Positions 26,584 through 35,869 of a stretch of 64,000 nucleotides of DNA are shown here, piece by piece. The stretch is from positions 1 to 64,000 of the forward strand of contig NZ_LUHG01000086.1 of NCBI RefSeq assembly GCF_001623405.1, read 5' to 3'. Position numbers and translations under genes: made by a program. Origin of the DNA: Hydrotalea flava. Its GTDB lineage: Bacteria > Bacteroidota > Bacteroidia > Chitinophagales > Chitinophagaceae. The notes below the pieces were generated by a model that ran no database searches, had not been told where the DNA came from, and worked only from the letters and a program-made list of their open reading frames with translations. Numbering within the stretch: the first letter of the stretch is position 1; each line of letters begins with the position of its first letter.

Positions 26584-28449
26584 TTATATGTTTATTTGTT
26601 TTTTCAACATGGCAATCATTTCAGCTACCAACTCAGTTTTGGTAATTGGAATACCCATTATTTTATTGTAACCTTTCGCATCTACCATATAAACATCACG
26701 CAAAATTTTAACCAATTGTCCGTTATTAATTTCAGGAACCAACACCTGTTTGAATCCTTTAATTACTGTACCAAGATTTTTGGGGAACGGACGAACATAG
26801 CGAAGGTGTGCATGACTAACGGCATATCCTTGCTGTTGTAATTCTAAAACAGCACTTTTAATAGCTCCATAAGTTGAACCCCAACCAATTACAAGCAAAT
26901 CGCCTGTTTCGGGGCCACTATCTAAATGTTGTAATGGAATATAATCAGCAATTTTATCAACTTTAGCCTGACGGGTTTTTACCATTTGCTGATGGTTATC
27001 AGGGTCATAACTCACATTTCCTGTAATATCTTGTTTTTCCAATCCGCCAATTCTATGCTCTAAACCTGCAGTACCTGGAATTGCCCAAGGGCGCACTAAT
27101 TTTTCATCTCTTACATACGGCTGAAACTTTTTATCAGCATTAGTTTTAGCAGGAGCAAAAGCCACTTCAATTGGTTTTAAATCTGCTGCTTTTGGAAAAC
27201 GCCAGGGTTCAGCACCATTGGCAATGTAACCATCACTCAATAAAATAACCGGCGTCATATGCTGTACGGCAATTCTGCAAACTTCATAAGCCACATCAAA
27301 ACAATCACTGGGTGCAGCCGATGCAATAATGGGCATGGGGCATTCCCCGTTTCTGCCATAATATGCCTGCATTAAATCGCTTTGCTCAGTTTTAGTGGGT
27401 AATCCGGTTGATGGGCCACCACGTTGTATATCAACAATAACCAGCGGTATTTCTAACATAACGGCTAAGCCCATGGCCTCTGCTTTCAAAGCCATTCCGG
27501 GACCGGAGGTTGTTGTAACTCCTAATGCACCGCCATAGCTGGCACCTATGCAGGAGCTTATGGCTGCAATTTCATCTTCAGCCTGAAAAGTTTTTACGCC
27601 AAACCCCTTGTATTTGCTGAGTTCGTGCAAAATATCAGATGCAGGTGTAATAGGATAAGAACCTAAGAACAAAGGCAGTCCGCTTTTTTGGCTGGCGGCA
27701 ATTAACCCATATGCCAATGCCTGATTGCCCATGATACTTCTATAAGTACCTGCGGGTAATTTGGCTTTTTCTACCTTATACCGGGTAGTAAAGGTTTCCG
27801 TAGTATCACCATAATTATAACCCGCCTGTAATACCTTAATATTACTTTGTAAAATGCTTTCTTTCTTACCAAATTTTTCCTTCAGAAACGCAATGGTATT
27901 ATCAAGTGTTCGGTTGTACATCCAATAAATAAAACCTAACACAAACATATTCTTGGCACGGTCGCGTTCTTTTGTACCTAAATCGGTAAAATCTTTAAGT
28001 GCCTCTCTTGTTAGTTTGGTTACATCAATTTTAATGACCTCATAATTATCCAAACTACCGTCTTCTAAGGGATTAACGCCATCGGGATAATTGGCTAAAC
28101 GTAAATTTTTTGCATCAAACCCATCAACATTGGCAATAATTTTTCCACCCGGTTTAATACCCTTCAAGTTTACTTTTAATGCTGCTGCATTCATGACAAC
28201 CAATACATCGGCAATATCGCCAGGGGTGTATACTTTATTGGAAGAAAAATGTAACTGATAACCACTTACACCGGGTAGCGTTCCAATGGGGGCTCTGATT
28301 TCAGCAGGAAAATCGGGAAAGGTTGCTAAATCTATCCCTAATAAGGCGGTGTTATTGGTAAACTGCTGTCCTGTTAATTGCATGCCATCGCCACTATCGC
28401 CTGCAAATTTGATTACTACATCCTGTAGTAATTGCTCATTTCTGTTCAT
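26584..28449 (-). CDS. korA: 2-oxoacid:acceptor oxidoreductase subunit alpha (KorA, gamma-alpha fusion)
   Basis: The 621-residue protein fuses the gamma domain (about 10-190: VIKFAGDSGDGMQLTGQQF) to the alpha domain (from about 225: GNQALAYGLIAASQKSGLPLFLGSYPITPASDILHELS, QAEDEIAAI, TTSGPGMALKAEAMGLAVMLEIPLVIVDIQRGGPSTGLPTKTEQ split across the central region). With the TPP-binding beta subunit it converts 2-oxoglutarate or a related 2-oxoacid to acyl-CoA using ferredoxin. The beta subunit KorB, usually the next gene, is not found here: downstream is the convergent FUSC gene and upstream a divergent deacetylase gene. The enzyme must be completed from another locus, if it is active. Confidence 0.9.
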   Translation of the reverse strand: MNRNEQLLQDVVIKFAGDSGDGMQLTGQQFTNNTALLGIDLATFPDFPAEIRAPIGTLPGVSGYQLHFSSNKVYTPGDIADVLVVMNAAALKVNLKGIKPGGKIIANVDGFDAKNLRLANYPDGVNPLEDGSLDNYEVIKIDVTKLTREALKDFTDLGTKERDRAKNMFVLGFIYWMYNRTLDNTIAFLKEKFGKKESILQSNIKVLQAGYNYGDTTETFTTRYKVEKAKLPAGTYRSIMGNQALAYGLIAASQKSGLPLFLGSYPITPASDILHELSKYKGFGVKTFQAEDEIAAISSCIGASYGGALGVTTTSGPGMALKAEAMGLAVMLEIPLVIVDIQRGGPSTGLPTKTEQSDLMQAYYGRNGECPMPIIASAAPSDCFDVAYEVCRIAVQHMTPVILLSDGYIANGAEPWRFPKAADLKPIEVAFAPAKTNADKKFQPYVRDEKLVRPWAIPGTAGLEHRIGGLEKQDITGNVSYDPDNHQQMVKTRQAKVDKIADYIPLQHLDSGPETGDLLVIGWGSTYGAIKSAVLELQQQGYAVSHAHLRYVRPFPKNLGTVIKGFKQVLVPEINNGQLVKILRDVYMVDAKGYNKIMGIPITKTELVAEMIAMLKKQINI

Positions 28450-28467
28450 TTTATAAAAAATTGGGTA

Positions 28468-28475
28468 CGAAGTTA
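28468..28475 (-). promoter_or_regulatory. Candidate variant -7 box (TAACTTCG) for korA
   Basis: On the minus strand TAACTTCG followed by TACCCA lies 18 bp before the korA ATG. It resembles the TAnnTTCGCA-CCA elements upstream of eno, purD and pyrD. No -33 match was seen. Confidence 0.3.
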
Positions 28476-28588
28476 AGTATAATACCTATTTAAATTTGAG
28501 CAGTTTTGCGGTAATCTATAAACATTTTAAACATTTATTACACATTACCGCATTAACTTGCATTCCCTGCCGAGAATAAATAGAATAT

Positions 28589-29461
28589 ATGATTCAACCA
28601 TTGATAAAAAAATTTACCGGTTTCAGTATATCAACTTTGTTGTGCATGCTCATCATTTCATGCAATGAAAAGCCTTCCAACGCAAAATTATCTTCCCTTG
28701 CAATTGCAATACCTGATTTAGTGGCTCCGGCAGATTGCGTACAGGTACAAAAGCAAACCATTATTAGTACACCTATTCAAAATGATACATCAAAAAAATA
28801 CATCTATTTAACTTTTGATGACGGTCCGCAACATGGTACCTCTGCCTGTATTGAAACCGTAAAAAAAGAACAAATAAAAGCTTCTTTTTTTATGATAGGC
28901 AATCAGGCAAACGATATATATCTGAAAAAATTAGTGGCTTCTATGCGCAATGATTATCCGCAAATACTTTTAGCGAATCATAGTTACACCCATGCCAATA
29001 ATAAATACATTTATTTTTATCATCATCCCAATATGGCATTTAACGATTTTATAATAGCTCAGGAATCATTGAATGTACCCTTCAAAATTATTCGCTTACC
29101 CGGCAATAGTGCTTGGATTGGTGCCCATACCATGAAAGCGTCGCCATTAGTAAAACCTGTTTGCAAAATGTTAGACAGTGCAGGTTACAATGTGATTGGG
29201 TGGGATGTAGAATGGAGTTTTAACCATAAAACGGCAAACCCCGTTCAAACTCCGGAAACAATGTTGGAACTGGTCAATCATGCATTTGCAAAAAATTATA
29301 CCCATACTAAAAATCATCTGGTGATTCTTTCACACGACCGGATGTTCAGAAATGCCAACTTTACCGATTCTTTGCAAAAATTTATTGGCCTGTTAAAACA
29401 AAACTCCAACTACGTTTTTGAAACAGTTGACCATTACCCCAATCTTAAAAAACCATTATAA
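28589..29461 (+). CDS. Polysaccharide deacetylase (NodB-type) lipoprotein
   Basis: The 290-residue protein begins with a lipoprotein signal ending LIISC, with the lipidated cysteine at C25. The NodB domain starts near residue 70: motif 1 TFDDGP (catalytic base and metal aspartate), ASFFMIGNQA, motif 2 NHSYTH (metal histidines), motif 3 RLPGNSAW, motif 4 GWDVEW and motif 5 ILSHD. All expected catalytic elements are present. Substrates could be peptidoglycan, chitin-like or other N-acetylated glycans; the sequence does not decide. It should act in the periplasm or at the outer membrane. The gene is divergent from korA. Confidence 0.9.
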   Translation: MIQPLIKKFTGFSISTLLCMLIISCNEKPSNAKLSSLAIAIPDLVAPADCVQVQKQTIISTPIQNDTSKKYIYLTFDDGPQHGTSACIETVKKEQIKASFFMIGNQANDIYLKKLVASMRNDYPQILLANHSYTHANNKYIYFYHHPNMAFNDFIIAQESLNVPFKIIRLPGNSAWIGAHTMKASPLVKPVCKMLDSAGYNVIGWDVEWSFNHKTANPVQTPETMLELVNHAFAKNYTHTKNHLVILSHDRMFRNANFTDSLQKFIGLLKQNSNYVFETVDHYPNLKKPL

Positions 29462-29523
29462 CTTTAACGACTATTTTTACATTATTGCATTAACTTTACA
29501 CAAGAATTAAAACAATTTAAATT

Positions 29524-30300
29524 ATGGCAATTTTTAAATCTGGTAACCCTACTTTAACAGAAAAAATTTTTAATAACAGCCTTACTGCCGAAGCCAATGC
29601 ACAAGGCATTATGAGTGTAAGAGGCACTTTAAATAAATTCGGTTTTTTAATGCTGATGGTAATTGGTGGCGCTTTTTATACCTGGCATACCTACCAAAGC
29701 GGCCAACCAGGTACTACCACCACTCTAATGATGGTGGGTGTTTTTGGTGGCTTAATTGCCGCTATTGCAATTATGTTTAAGCCCATGTGGGCAGGTTATA
29801 TTGCCCCAGCCTATGGCATATTGGAAGGATTATTTATTGGTGCCATTTCAGCAATGATCAATGACATGTTTGCAAAAAATTATCCAAATTTGGTACTACA
29901 AGCGGTGGGCTTAACTTTTGGTGTTGCATTGGCTATGTTTTTGCTGTACAGTTTCAGGATTATTAAAGTAACCGACAAATTAAGAAGCATCATTTTCACT
30001 GCTACTTTAGGCATCGCTATCTTTTATGGTCTTACACTTATTTTGGGCCTTTTTGGAGTGAATATGCCATTTATGAGTATTACCAATGGCGGTATGCTTG
30101 GCATTGGTATCAGTTTGTTTGTTGTAGCCATTGCTGCCTTGAATCTTTTATTGGATTTTGATATGATTGAAAGAGGCGCTGAGCAAGGAGCACCTAAATT
30201 TATGGAATGGTACGGCGCTTTTGGTTTGCTGGTTACCATTGTTTGGTTATACATTGAAATATTAAAACTACTTAGCCGTTTGGCCAGCAGCAGAAACTAA
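29524..30300 (+). CDS. Bax inhibitor-1 / YccA-like membrane protein
   Basis: The 258-residue protein has a ~35-residue soluble N-terminus (MAIFKSGNPTLTEKIFNN) and seven hydrophobic segments. The YccA/BI-1-like features are GTLNKFGFLMLMVIGGAF, AYGILEGLFIGAISAM and the C-terminal LNLLLDFDMIERGAEQGAPKFMEWYGAFGLLVTIVWLYIEIL. Bacterial homologues interact with FtsH or act as calcium/proton leak channels in model proteins; the role here is unknown. It lies in the inner membrane. TAACTTTA at 29491-29498 may be a -7 box. A strong terminator follows. Confidence 0.88.
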   Translation: MAIFKSGNPTLTEKIFNNSLTAEANAQGIMSVRGTLNKFGFLMLMVIGGAFYTWHTYQSGQPGTTTTLMMVGVFGGLIAAIAIMFKPMWAGYIAPAYGILEGLFIGAISAMINDMFAKNYPNLVLQAVGLTFGVALAMFLLYSFRIIKVTDKLRSIIFTATLGIAIFYGLTLILGLFGVNMPFMSITNGGMLGIGISLFVVAIAALNLLLDFDMIERGAEQGAPKFMEWYGAFGLLVTIVWLYIEILKLLSRLASSRN

Positions 30301-30321
30301 TGAACCAATTATTTTTGATAG

Positions 30322-30351
30322 CCCCATACCCAAACAGTATGGGGTTTTTTT
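30322..30351 (+). terminator. Rho-independent terminator after the BI-1-like gene
   Basis: The stem CCCCATAC / GTATGGGG (30322-30329 and 30337-30344) with a 7-nt loop is followed by seven T (30345-30351). Confidence 0.9.
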
Positions 30352-30443
30352 ATACCCTTTTAAAAAACTTTGAAAACATTTTTGCAGATTGATATACCTG
30401 CAGCGAATAACCGGTAATTTAGAACTTTAAAACAAGAGCTGCC

Positions 30444-32438
30444 ATGGAATTTAACAGAAAATCGCTTACTGATACCGACTTAATAAACCTTTACCGGCAA
30501 TTGTTATTACCCAGATTGATAGAGGAAAAAATGCTGTTGTTACTGCGTCAGGGAAAAATCAGTAAATGGTTTAGCGGTATTGGTCAGGAAGCCATTGCAG
30601 TAGGTGCTACCATGGCATTAGAACCCGATGAATGGATAATGCCACTGCATAGAAATCTAGGCGTGTTTACATCCCGTAAAATGCCCCTGCATAAATTGTT
30701 TATGCAATGGCAAGGAAATAAAGAAGGCTACTCAAAAGGAAGAGAAAGAAGTTTTCATTTTGGAAGCAAAGAACATTTTATTTGCGGAATGATATCGCAC
30801 CTTGGCCCACAATTGGCTATAGCCGATGGTGTGGCATTAGCCAATCAGCTACAACAAAAACAAAAAGTAGCATTAGCCTTTAGTGGTGATGGTGGAACCA
30901 GCGAAGGCGATTTTCATGAAGCATTAAATGTAGCGGCAGTATGGAACTTACCCGTTATTTTTTTGATTGAAAACAACGGTTATGGACTTAGCACGCCAGT
31001 AAATGAACAGTACCGTTGCAAAAATTTGGTTGACAAAGCCTTAGGTTATGGCATGGAAGCCGTTCAAATTGATGGGAATAATATTTTGGAAGTGTATGAT
31101 ACCATTCGTGGGGTTAGGGATTATTGCATCACACAGCAAAAGCCTTATTTTATTGAATGCATGACTTTCAGAATGAGAGGGCATGAAGAGGCCAGTGGCA
31201 CAAAATATGTTCCACATGAATTATTTGAGATATGGGGCGAGAAAGATCCGGTAAAAAATTATGAGCAGTATTTATTAGATGCGCAAATACTTTCTGCACA
31301 GGCAATAGATGAAATCAGACAAAATACCAAGAAAGAAATTGAGCTGGAATTGCAAATCGCATTTCAGGCACCGGCCATTATACCTAATACTGATTTAGAA
31401 TTGGCCGATGTGTATGCACCAGCACCAAAAATAACTGAACCCGATGAAACCTTTCGGCTACAAGCAACTTCACAGAAACCCCATCGACTGATAGATGCCA
31501 TTAAAGAAGGACTAGATCAGGCGATGGAAAAATATCCTAACCTGATATTGATGGGGCAGGATATTGCAGAATATGGCGGTGTATTTAAAATTACAGAAGG
31601 GTTCGTTGAAAAATTTGGCAAAAATCGGGTACGCAATACACCACTTTGTGAAAGCGCAATTATAGGAACAGCACTGGGGCTAAGTTTAGAAGGTTTTAAA
31701 AGTATGGTTGAAATGCAGTTCGCCGATTTTGTATCAGTAGGCTTTAATCAAATTGCAAATAATCTTGCAAAAATCCATTACCGCTGGGGACAAAATGCTG
31801 ATGTAGTAATTCGCATGCCCACAGGTGCCGGTGTTGGCGCTGGCCCATTTCATTCCCAAAGCAATGAGGCATGGTTTACACATGTACCCGGATTAAAAGT
31901 AGTATACCCTGCTACCCCTTTTGATGCAAAAGGGTTATTGCTTGCAGCTTTTAAAGACCCCAATCCGGTTTTATTTTTTGAACACAAAGCTTTGTACAGG
32001 AGTATTAGTAGTTATGCTCCAAACGAGTACTATGAAATTCCTATTGGAAAAGCACATGTAATAAAACCCGGGAATGATATGAGTATTATTACCTATGGCG
32101 CCGGTGTTCACTGGGCATTACAATATACAGCGCAACATACAGAAACAGATATTGAAATTCTTGATTTAAGATCTTTACAGCCTTTAGATTATGAAAACAT
32201 TAGTGCTACGGTTCATAAAACAGGTAAAATATTGGTGCTGCATGAAGATACCTTAACAGGCGGTATTGGTGCCGAAATCAGTGCATGGATCACTGAACAT
32301 TGTTTTGAGCATTTAGATGCACCCGTGTTGCGCTGTGCCAGTTTAGATACACCCATTCCATTTAATACGGCATTGGAACAAAATTTTTTAGCCAGTTCAA
32401 GATTAGAAGCTGCTATTCAAAAACTAATGCATTATTAA
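30444..32438 (+). CDS. Single-chain 2-oxoacid dehydrogenase E1 (alpha-beta fusion, branched-chain type)
   Basis: The 664-residue protein joins E1-alpha (about 1-320) and E1-beta (about 345-664). The alpha half has the TPP/Mg2+ motif GDGGTSEG (G148-D149-G150) ending in E176-N177-N178, and LVDKALGYGMEAVQIDGNN. The beta half has HRLIDAIKEGLDQAMEKYPN, GQDIAEYGGVFKITEGF, NTPLCESAIIGTALGLSLEG and the C-terminal transketolase-like LDLRSLQPLDYE. E1 decarboxylates branched-chain 2-oxoacids (or pyruvate) and acylates lipoyl-E2. Fused E1 of this kind is common in Bacteroidota. No E2 or E3 gene is adjacent, so it works with components encoded elsewhere. Substrate is inferred from resemblance to 2-oxoisovalerate dehydrogenase. 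Confidence 0.9.
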   Translation: MEFNRKSLTDTDLINLYRQLLLPRLIEEKMLLLLRQGKISKWFSGIGQEAIAVGATMALEPDEWIMPLHRNLGVFTSRKMPLHKLFMQWQGNKEGYSKGRERSFHFGSKEHFICGMISHLGPQLAIADGVALANQLQQKQKVALAFSGDGGTSEGDFHEALNVAAVWNLPVIFLIENNGYGLSTPVNEQYRCKNLVDKALGYGMEAVQIDGNNILEVYDTIRGVRDYCITQQKPYFIECMTFRMRGHEEASGTKYVPHELFEIWGEKDPVKNYEQYLLDAQILSAQAIDEIRQNTKKEIELELQIAFQAPAIIPNTDLELADVYAPAPKITEPDETFRLQATSQKPHRLIDAIKEGLDQAMEKYPNLILMGQDIAEYGGVFKITEGFVEKFGKNRVRNTPLCESAIIGTALGLSLEGFKSMVEMQFADFVSVGFNQIANNLAKIHYRWGQNADVVIRMPTGAGVGAGPFHSQSNEAWFTHVPGLKVVYPATPFDAKGLLLAAFKDPNPVLFFEHKALYRSISSYAPNEYYEIPIGKAHVIKPGNDMSIITYGAGVHWALQYTAQHTETDIEILDLRSLQPLDYENISATVHKTGKILVLHEDTLTGGIGAEISAWITEHCFEHLDAPVLRCASLDTPIPFNTALEQNFLASSRLEAAIQKLMHY

Positions 32439-32444
32439 ATGGAA

Positions 32445-34616
32445 TCAACTACCCGGATGATAGGTTTTTTCGGCATGTTGCAATACATCTTCTTTGTAAA
32501 ACAACACATCTTTAAAAATGCCATTGGTGTACATGGCTGCCTGATCGGAAAAATGTGCAGATGACAAATGACCACTTTCGCCACCGGTGAGCAATGATTT
32601 GGCTTTTATTCTTTTTCCAAATTCAACCGCACAAATAAAACTATTGCCGTTATACCCATATCTTTTTTTGGTTCCATTGAATGTTCTGCTTACAAACGAT
32701 GGAATACAACCCCAGGTAGAAGCTGCAAAATCAACAGGCAGACTGGGTTTGCTATCATCAAATTGCTCATTTATTTTTCCGGTTAACCGCTGGTAACGGT
32801 TCATATCGCCCCAGGCAACCTGCCATGTTCCAAAATTCACTCTTAAATTTTCAATCACATTTTCAAGTGGATGTAATAAAGTAACGGCATTGGCTTGTTG
32901 CACAAAACGTTCTGTTTTTTGTACCTGATCGGCTTCATCATCCTCACCAATATTACGCATAATAGCAGGCAATAATTGTTGCCCCCACTCAATTGCCAAG
33001 GTAGTAGCCACTGAAGTAGCAGTTGCATTACGATTCCAACTTCGCAACATTTCTATTGGTAATTGTAATTGCGGATATTTACTTTTCTCGGAATCATAAG
33101 CTTTTAACAAAGCAGGAATTAAAATATCGAAAGCACTTAAATGTGTAAGATATGCCGTTTGTATTACCTTATCAATCGTTAATTGCTTTGCATTTTCCCA
33201 AAGTTTAACGGCCAATATCCCTCTGAAATTCTGACCATCGGGTGCCATATATCGCGGATAATTTTGTTTCAATGGGCTGCTGCTTCCCGATACGGTAAAA
33301 GGGGTTGAATTACAATTTTCTATCCAGCCGGTGGCAGGATTATATACATGCACCATTTCATCTAAAGTATGTAAGCCTTTCCATTCAGTTGCGGCAGTAG
33401 TGCCATCAACAGGTAATGCCCAGTTATAAGCTGTATCTCTGCGTGGTATAAAATTTCCATGCCAGTAGGCAATATTGCCCTTATCATCTGCAAAAACGGT
33501 ATTGTTAGAGGTATTCGCATACAACTCCATAATTTTTTTGTACGATTCAAACCCATTGGCCTTTGTTCGTTGCCATGATTGTATGAGACTATTCATAGAT
33601 CGATTCATGGCTTTAACAGATATCCACTTCCCATTTCGTTCTGCCATTATTGGACCATGATGTGTATAATAGGCAGTAATTGATTTTGAAGACAAGCCAT
33701 TTTCAGTTTTAAAAAAAATAGTAATATTTTTTTCTGTAACCGGCAGCCATTTCTTTTCATACTCATAATAATATTTTCCATTTTTTTGAATAATGTTTTC
33801 TGCATATAAATCGGCCACATCTGCATAGCTGGAAGTATGCATCCATCCGCAATGTTCGTTGAAACCCTGATAGACAAAGAATTGCCCCCAGGTAACTGCA
33901 CCATATGCATTTAACCCCTCATCACTTACCACTTGCACTTCAGATCTAAAATAAAAAGTAACATGCGGATTAATGTACAATATCGCATTACCCGATGCGG
34001 TTCTGGATGGCGCAAAGGCAAAGCCGTTAGAACCTGATGTTAAGATGCTGTTTTCAGTATAAACTTTAGCTACCGGCACATTTATCTTGCCATAAAAATT
34101 TTTTATTTCAGTTGTACTTACCCCTCCAATATCTATGGCACCAATACTGCCATCCGTCCACAAAAGTGGATACCAGGGTTTAAAGCGGTATAGCAATTTG
34201 GGCTTTACCTCCGGATGTTTGTACAAATAAAAATTGATGCCATTAGCATACGCATTGAGTAAAGCTTTTAACCATTGCGGCGCCGCTGCATAATCTTTTT
34301 GGGCATCTGCTGAATCAATTTGCAACCTGATCAGTAAATCATCATACAAAGCAGATTCACCTTTTATCTCAGACATACGGCCTAATTTTTCAATATAATT
34401 CATTTCAACCCTATCAAAATCATCTTCGCATTGTGCATACAACAAACCAAAAACAGCAGCCGCATCTGTTTTTCCGTAAATATGTGGTATGCCCCAATTA
34501 TCTCTGATAATGGTTACATTATTTGCCATGTCTTCCCATCTGGCAACCATTTCATGGGTAGGTGATTGTGCAAAAAGCTGTATCGGCCAAAGCAAAACAA
34601 TCCATACATATTTCAT
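32445..34616 (-). CDS. Exported penicillin acylase-family amidohydrolase
   Basis: From ATG at 34616 the protein has 723 residues and starts with a signal peptide (MKYVWIVLLWPIQLFAQ). A GTG at 34658 would overlap the upstream gene and bury the signal. It belongs to the Ntn-hydrolase family S45: an alpha-chain region (VTIIRDNWGIPHIYGKTDAAAVFGLLYAQCEDD split over residues 34-66), then the autocleavage site TSG|SNGFAF with predicted nucleophile S196, and beta-chain segments ILYINPH and YTHHGPI. Family members cleave N-acyl bonds of beta-lactams, acyl-homoserine lactones or lipopeptides. It is the last of three co-directional exported hydrolases; its stop is 6 bp from that of the convergent E1 gene. 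Confidence 0.9.
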   Translation of the reverse strand: MKYVWIVLLWPIQLFAQSPTHEMVARWEDMANNVTIIRDNWGIPHIYGKTDAAAVFGLLYAQCEDDFDRVEMNYIEKLGRMSEIKGESALYDDLLIRLQIDSADAQKDYAAAPQWLKALLNAYANGINFYLYKHPEVKPKLLYRFKPWYPLLWTDGSIGAIDIGGVSTTEIKNFYGKINVPVAKVYTENSILTSGSNGFAFAPSRTASGNAILYINPHVTFYFRSEVQVVSDEGLNAYGAVTWGQFFVYQGFNEHCGWMHTSSYADVADLYAENIIQKNGKYYYEYEKKWLPVTEKNITIFFKTENGLSSKSITAYYTHHGPIMAERNGKWISVKAMNRSMNSLIQSWQRTKANGFESYKKIMELYANTSNNTVFADDKGNIAYWHGNFIPRRDTAYNWALPVDGTTAATEWKGLHTLDEMVHVYNPATGWIENCNSTPFTVSGSSSPLKQNYPRYMAPDGQNFRGILAVKLWENAKQLTIDKVIQTAYLTHLSAFDILIPALLKAYDSEKSKYPQLQLPIEMLRSWNRNATATSVATTLAIEWGQQLLPAIMRNIGEDDEADQVQKTERFVQQANAVTLLHPLENVIENLRVNFGTWQVAWGDMNRYQRLTGKINEQFDDSKPSLPVDFAASTWGCIPSFVSRTFNGTKKRYGYNGNSFICAVEFGKRIKAKSLLTGGESGHLSSAHFSDQAAMYTNGIFKDVLFYKEDVLQHAEKTYHPGS

Positions 34617-34632
34617 AACAATACTTTTATTT

Positions 34633-35802
34633 TTAATTTTCGTTTTGTTTGAAAACACGCAACAAATTACCGCCTAAAATTTTATTGATATCTTTTTTAC
34701 TGTATCCTCTTTGCAATAAACCTTTGGTAATGAGCGCATAATTTGTAACATCATTTAATTGCTGCGGTGCAGCGTTAATGCCATCAAAATCAGATCCAAT
34801 GCCAACATGGTCTACACCAATTAAATGTACCACATAATCCAAATGATCGAGCAGTAAGGATAATGGAGGCCGCCAGCTATTTATTTCTGCCGCATATTTT
34901 TCAAATAAAATGATTAGGGCATAATCTTGTTGTGTTCCTGCATGAATCATTGAATCTAATTCATGGCGATGGTGCACACCAAACAGTTTTTGTTTTTGCA
35001 TAAAAGTGCTGTCTAAAAATCCAGAATAAAAATTCAATTGTACAACACCTCCATTTTTACCAATCGCTTTTATCTGATCATCTTTTAAATTTCGAAAAAC
35101 TGGACAAAGCGCATAAACATCGCTGTGCGAAGCAATTACAGGTTTTGTAGTGGTATGCATTACATCCCAAAAAGTTTGTTCACCTACATGCGATACATCA
35201 ATCATCATTCCCAATTGATTCATGTGTTGTACTAATTTTTTTCCAAAATCAGACAGTCCTTTTTGTTGCAATGCATCTGGGTGAAGGGTTTCATCCATTG
35301 CCGAACTTGCCCAGGGGTTTGAATTATTCCAGGTGAGTGTTAGATAGCGGGCACCTCTTTTATACAGGCTATCAAGTTTGGATACATCATTTTCAATCAT
35401 GTGCCCACCTTCTACGCCAAATAATGCTGCCAGTTTATGTGCTTTTACCGCTTGCATTAACTGGCTATAATTTTTTACGATAGCCATTTTATCAGGGTTT
35501 CGTTCAGCCACGGCATACAATGTATCCATTTCACGATTCGCAAAGTCAAATGGATTCCTTTGGTCACTATCACACCACACAGAAAAAAATTGTACATCTA
35601 CGCCCCCCTGTTTAAATCTTTTTAAATCAGACATGGTAACACCTTTCAAATCTTGATCTAACGATACCTTCTTCTCTATACAGGCACTCAAAATATCGTT
35701 ATGTGTATCTACTAAAATTGCCCGCTGTGTAATGCGTTGGTAACGTTGTGCAGTTAAGCTGATAGCAAAACACAAAGCGATTAGGGTAAAAAATATTTTC
35801 AT
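34633..35802 (-). CDS. Exported membrane dipeptidase (peptidase M19)
   Basis: From ATG at 35802 the protein has 389 residues with a signal peptide (MKIFFTLIALCFAISLTAQ); the longer frame to 35883 adds 27 unrelated residues. M19 zinc ligands are visible: VDTHNDI, the bridging glutamate in GVEGGH, IDVSH and IASHSD, followed by GIGSDFDGI. Renal-dipeptidase family enzymes hydrolyse dipeptides, often with a D-amino acid in the second position, and beta-lactams. It ends 16 bp before the penicillin acylase start and begins 67 bp after the D-aminoacylase stop, so the three genes probably form one transcript. Confidence 0.92.
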   Translation of the reverse strand: MKIFFTLIALCFAISLTAQRYQRITQRAILVDTHNDILSACIEKKVSLDQDLKGVTMSDLKRFKQGGVDVQFFSVWCDSDQRNPFDFANREMDTLYAVAERNPDKMAIVKNYSQLMQAVKAHKLAALFGVEGGHMIENDVSKLDSLYKRGARYLTLTWNNSNPWASSAMDETLHPDALQQKGLSDFGKKLVQHMNQLGMMIDVSHVGEQTFWDVMHTTTKPVIASHSDVYALCPVFRNLKDDQIKAIGKNGGVVQLNFYSGFLDSTFMQKQKLFGVHHRHELDSMIHAGTQQDYALIILFEKYAAEINSWRPPLSLLLDHLDYVVHLIGVDHVGIGSDFDGINAAPQQLNDVTNYALITKGLLQRGYSKKDINKILGGNLLRVFKQNEN

Positions 35803-35869
35803 ATATGAATGTTTATAATTAATGCAATACAACAAGCTATTTTCAAAATCGTACTTCTTTATGAAACCA

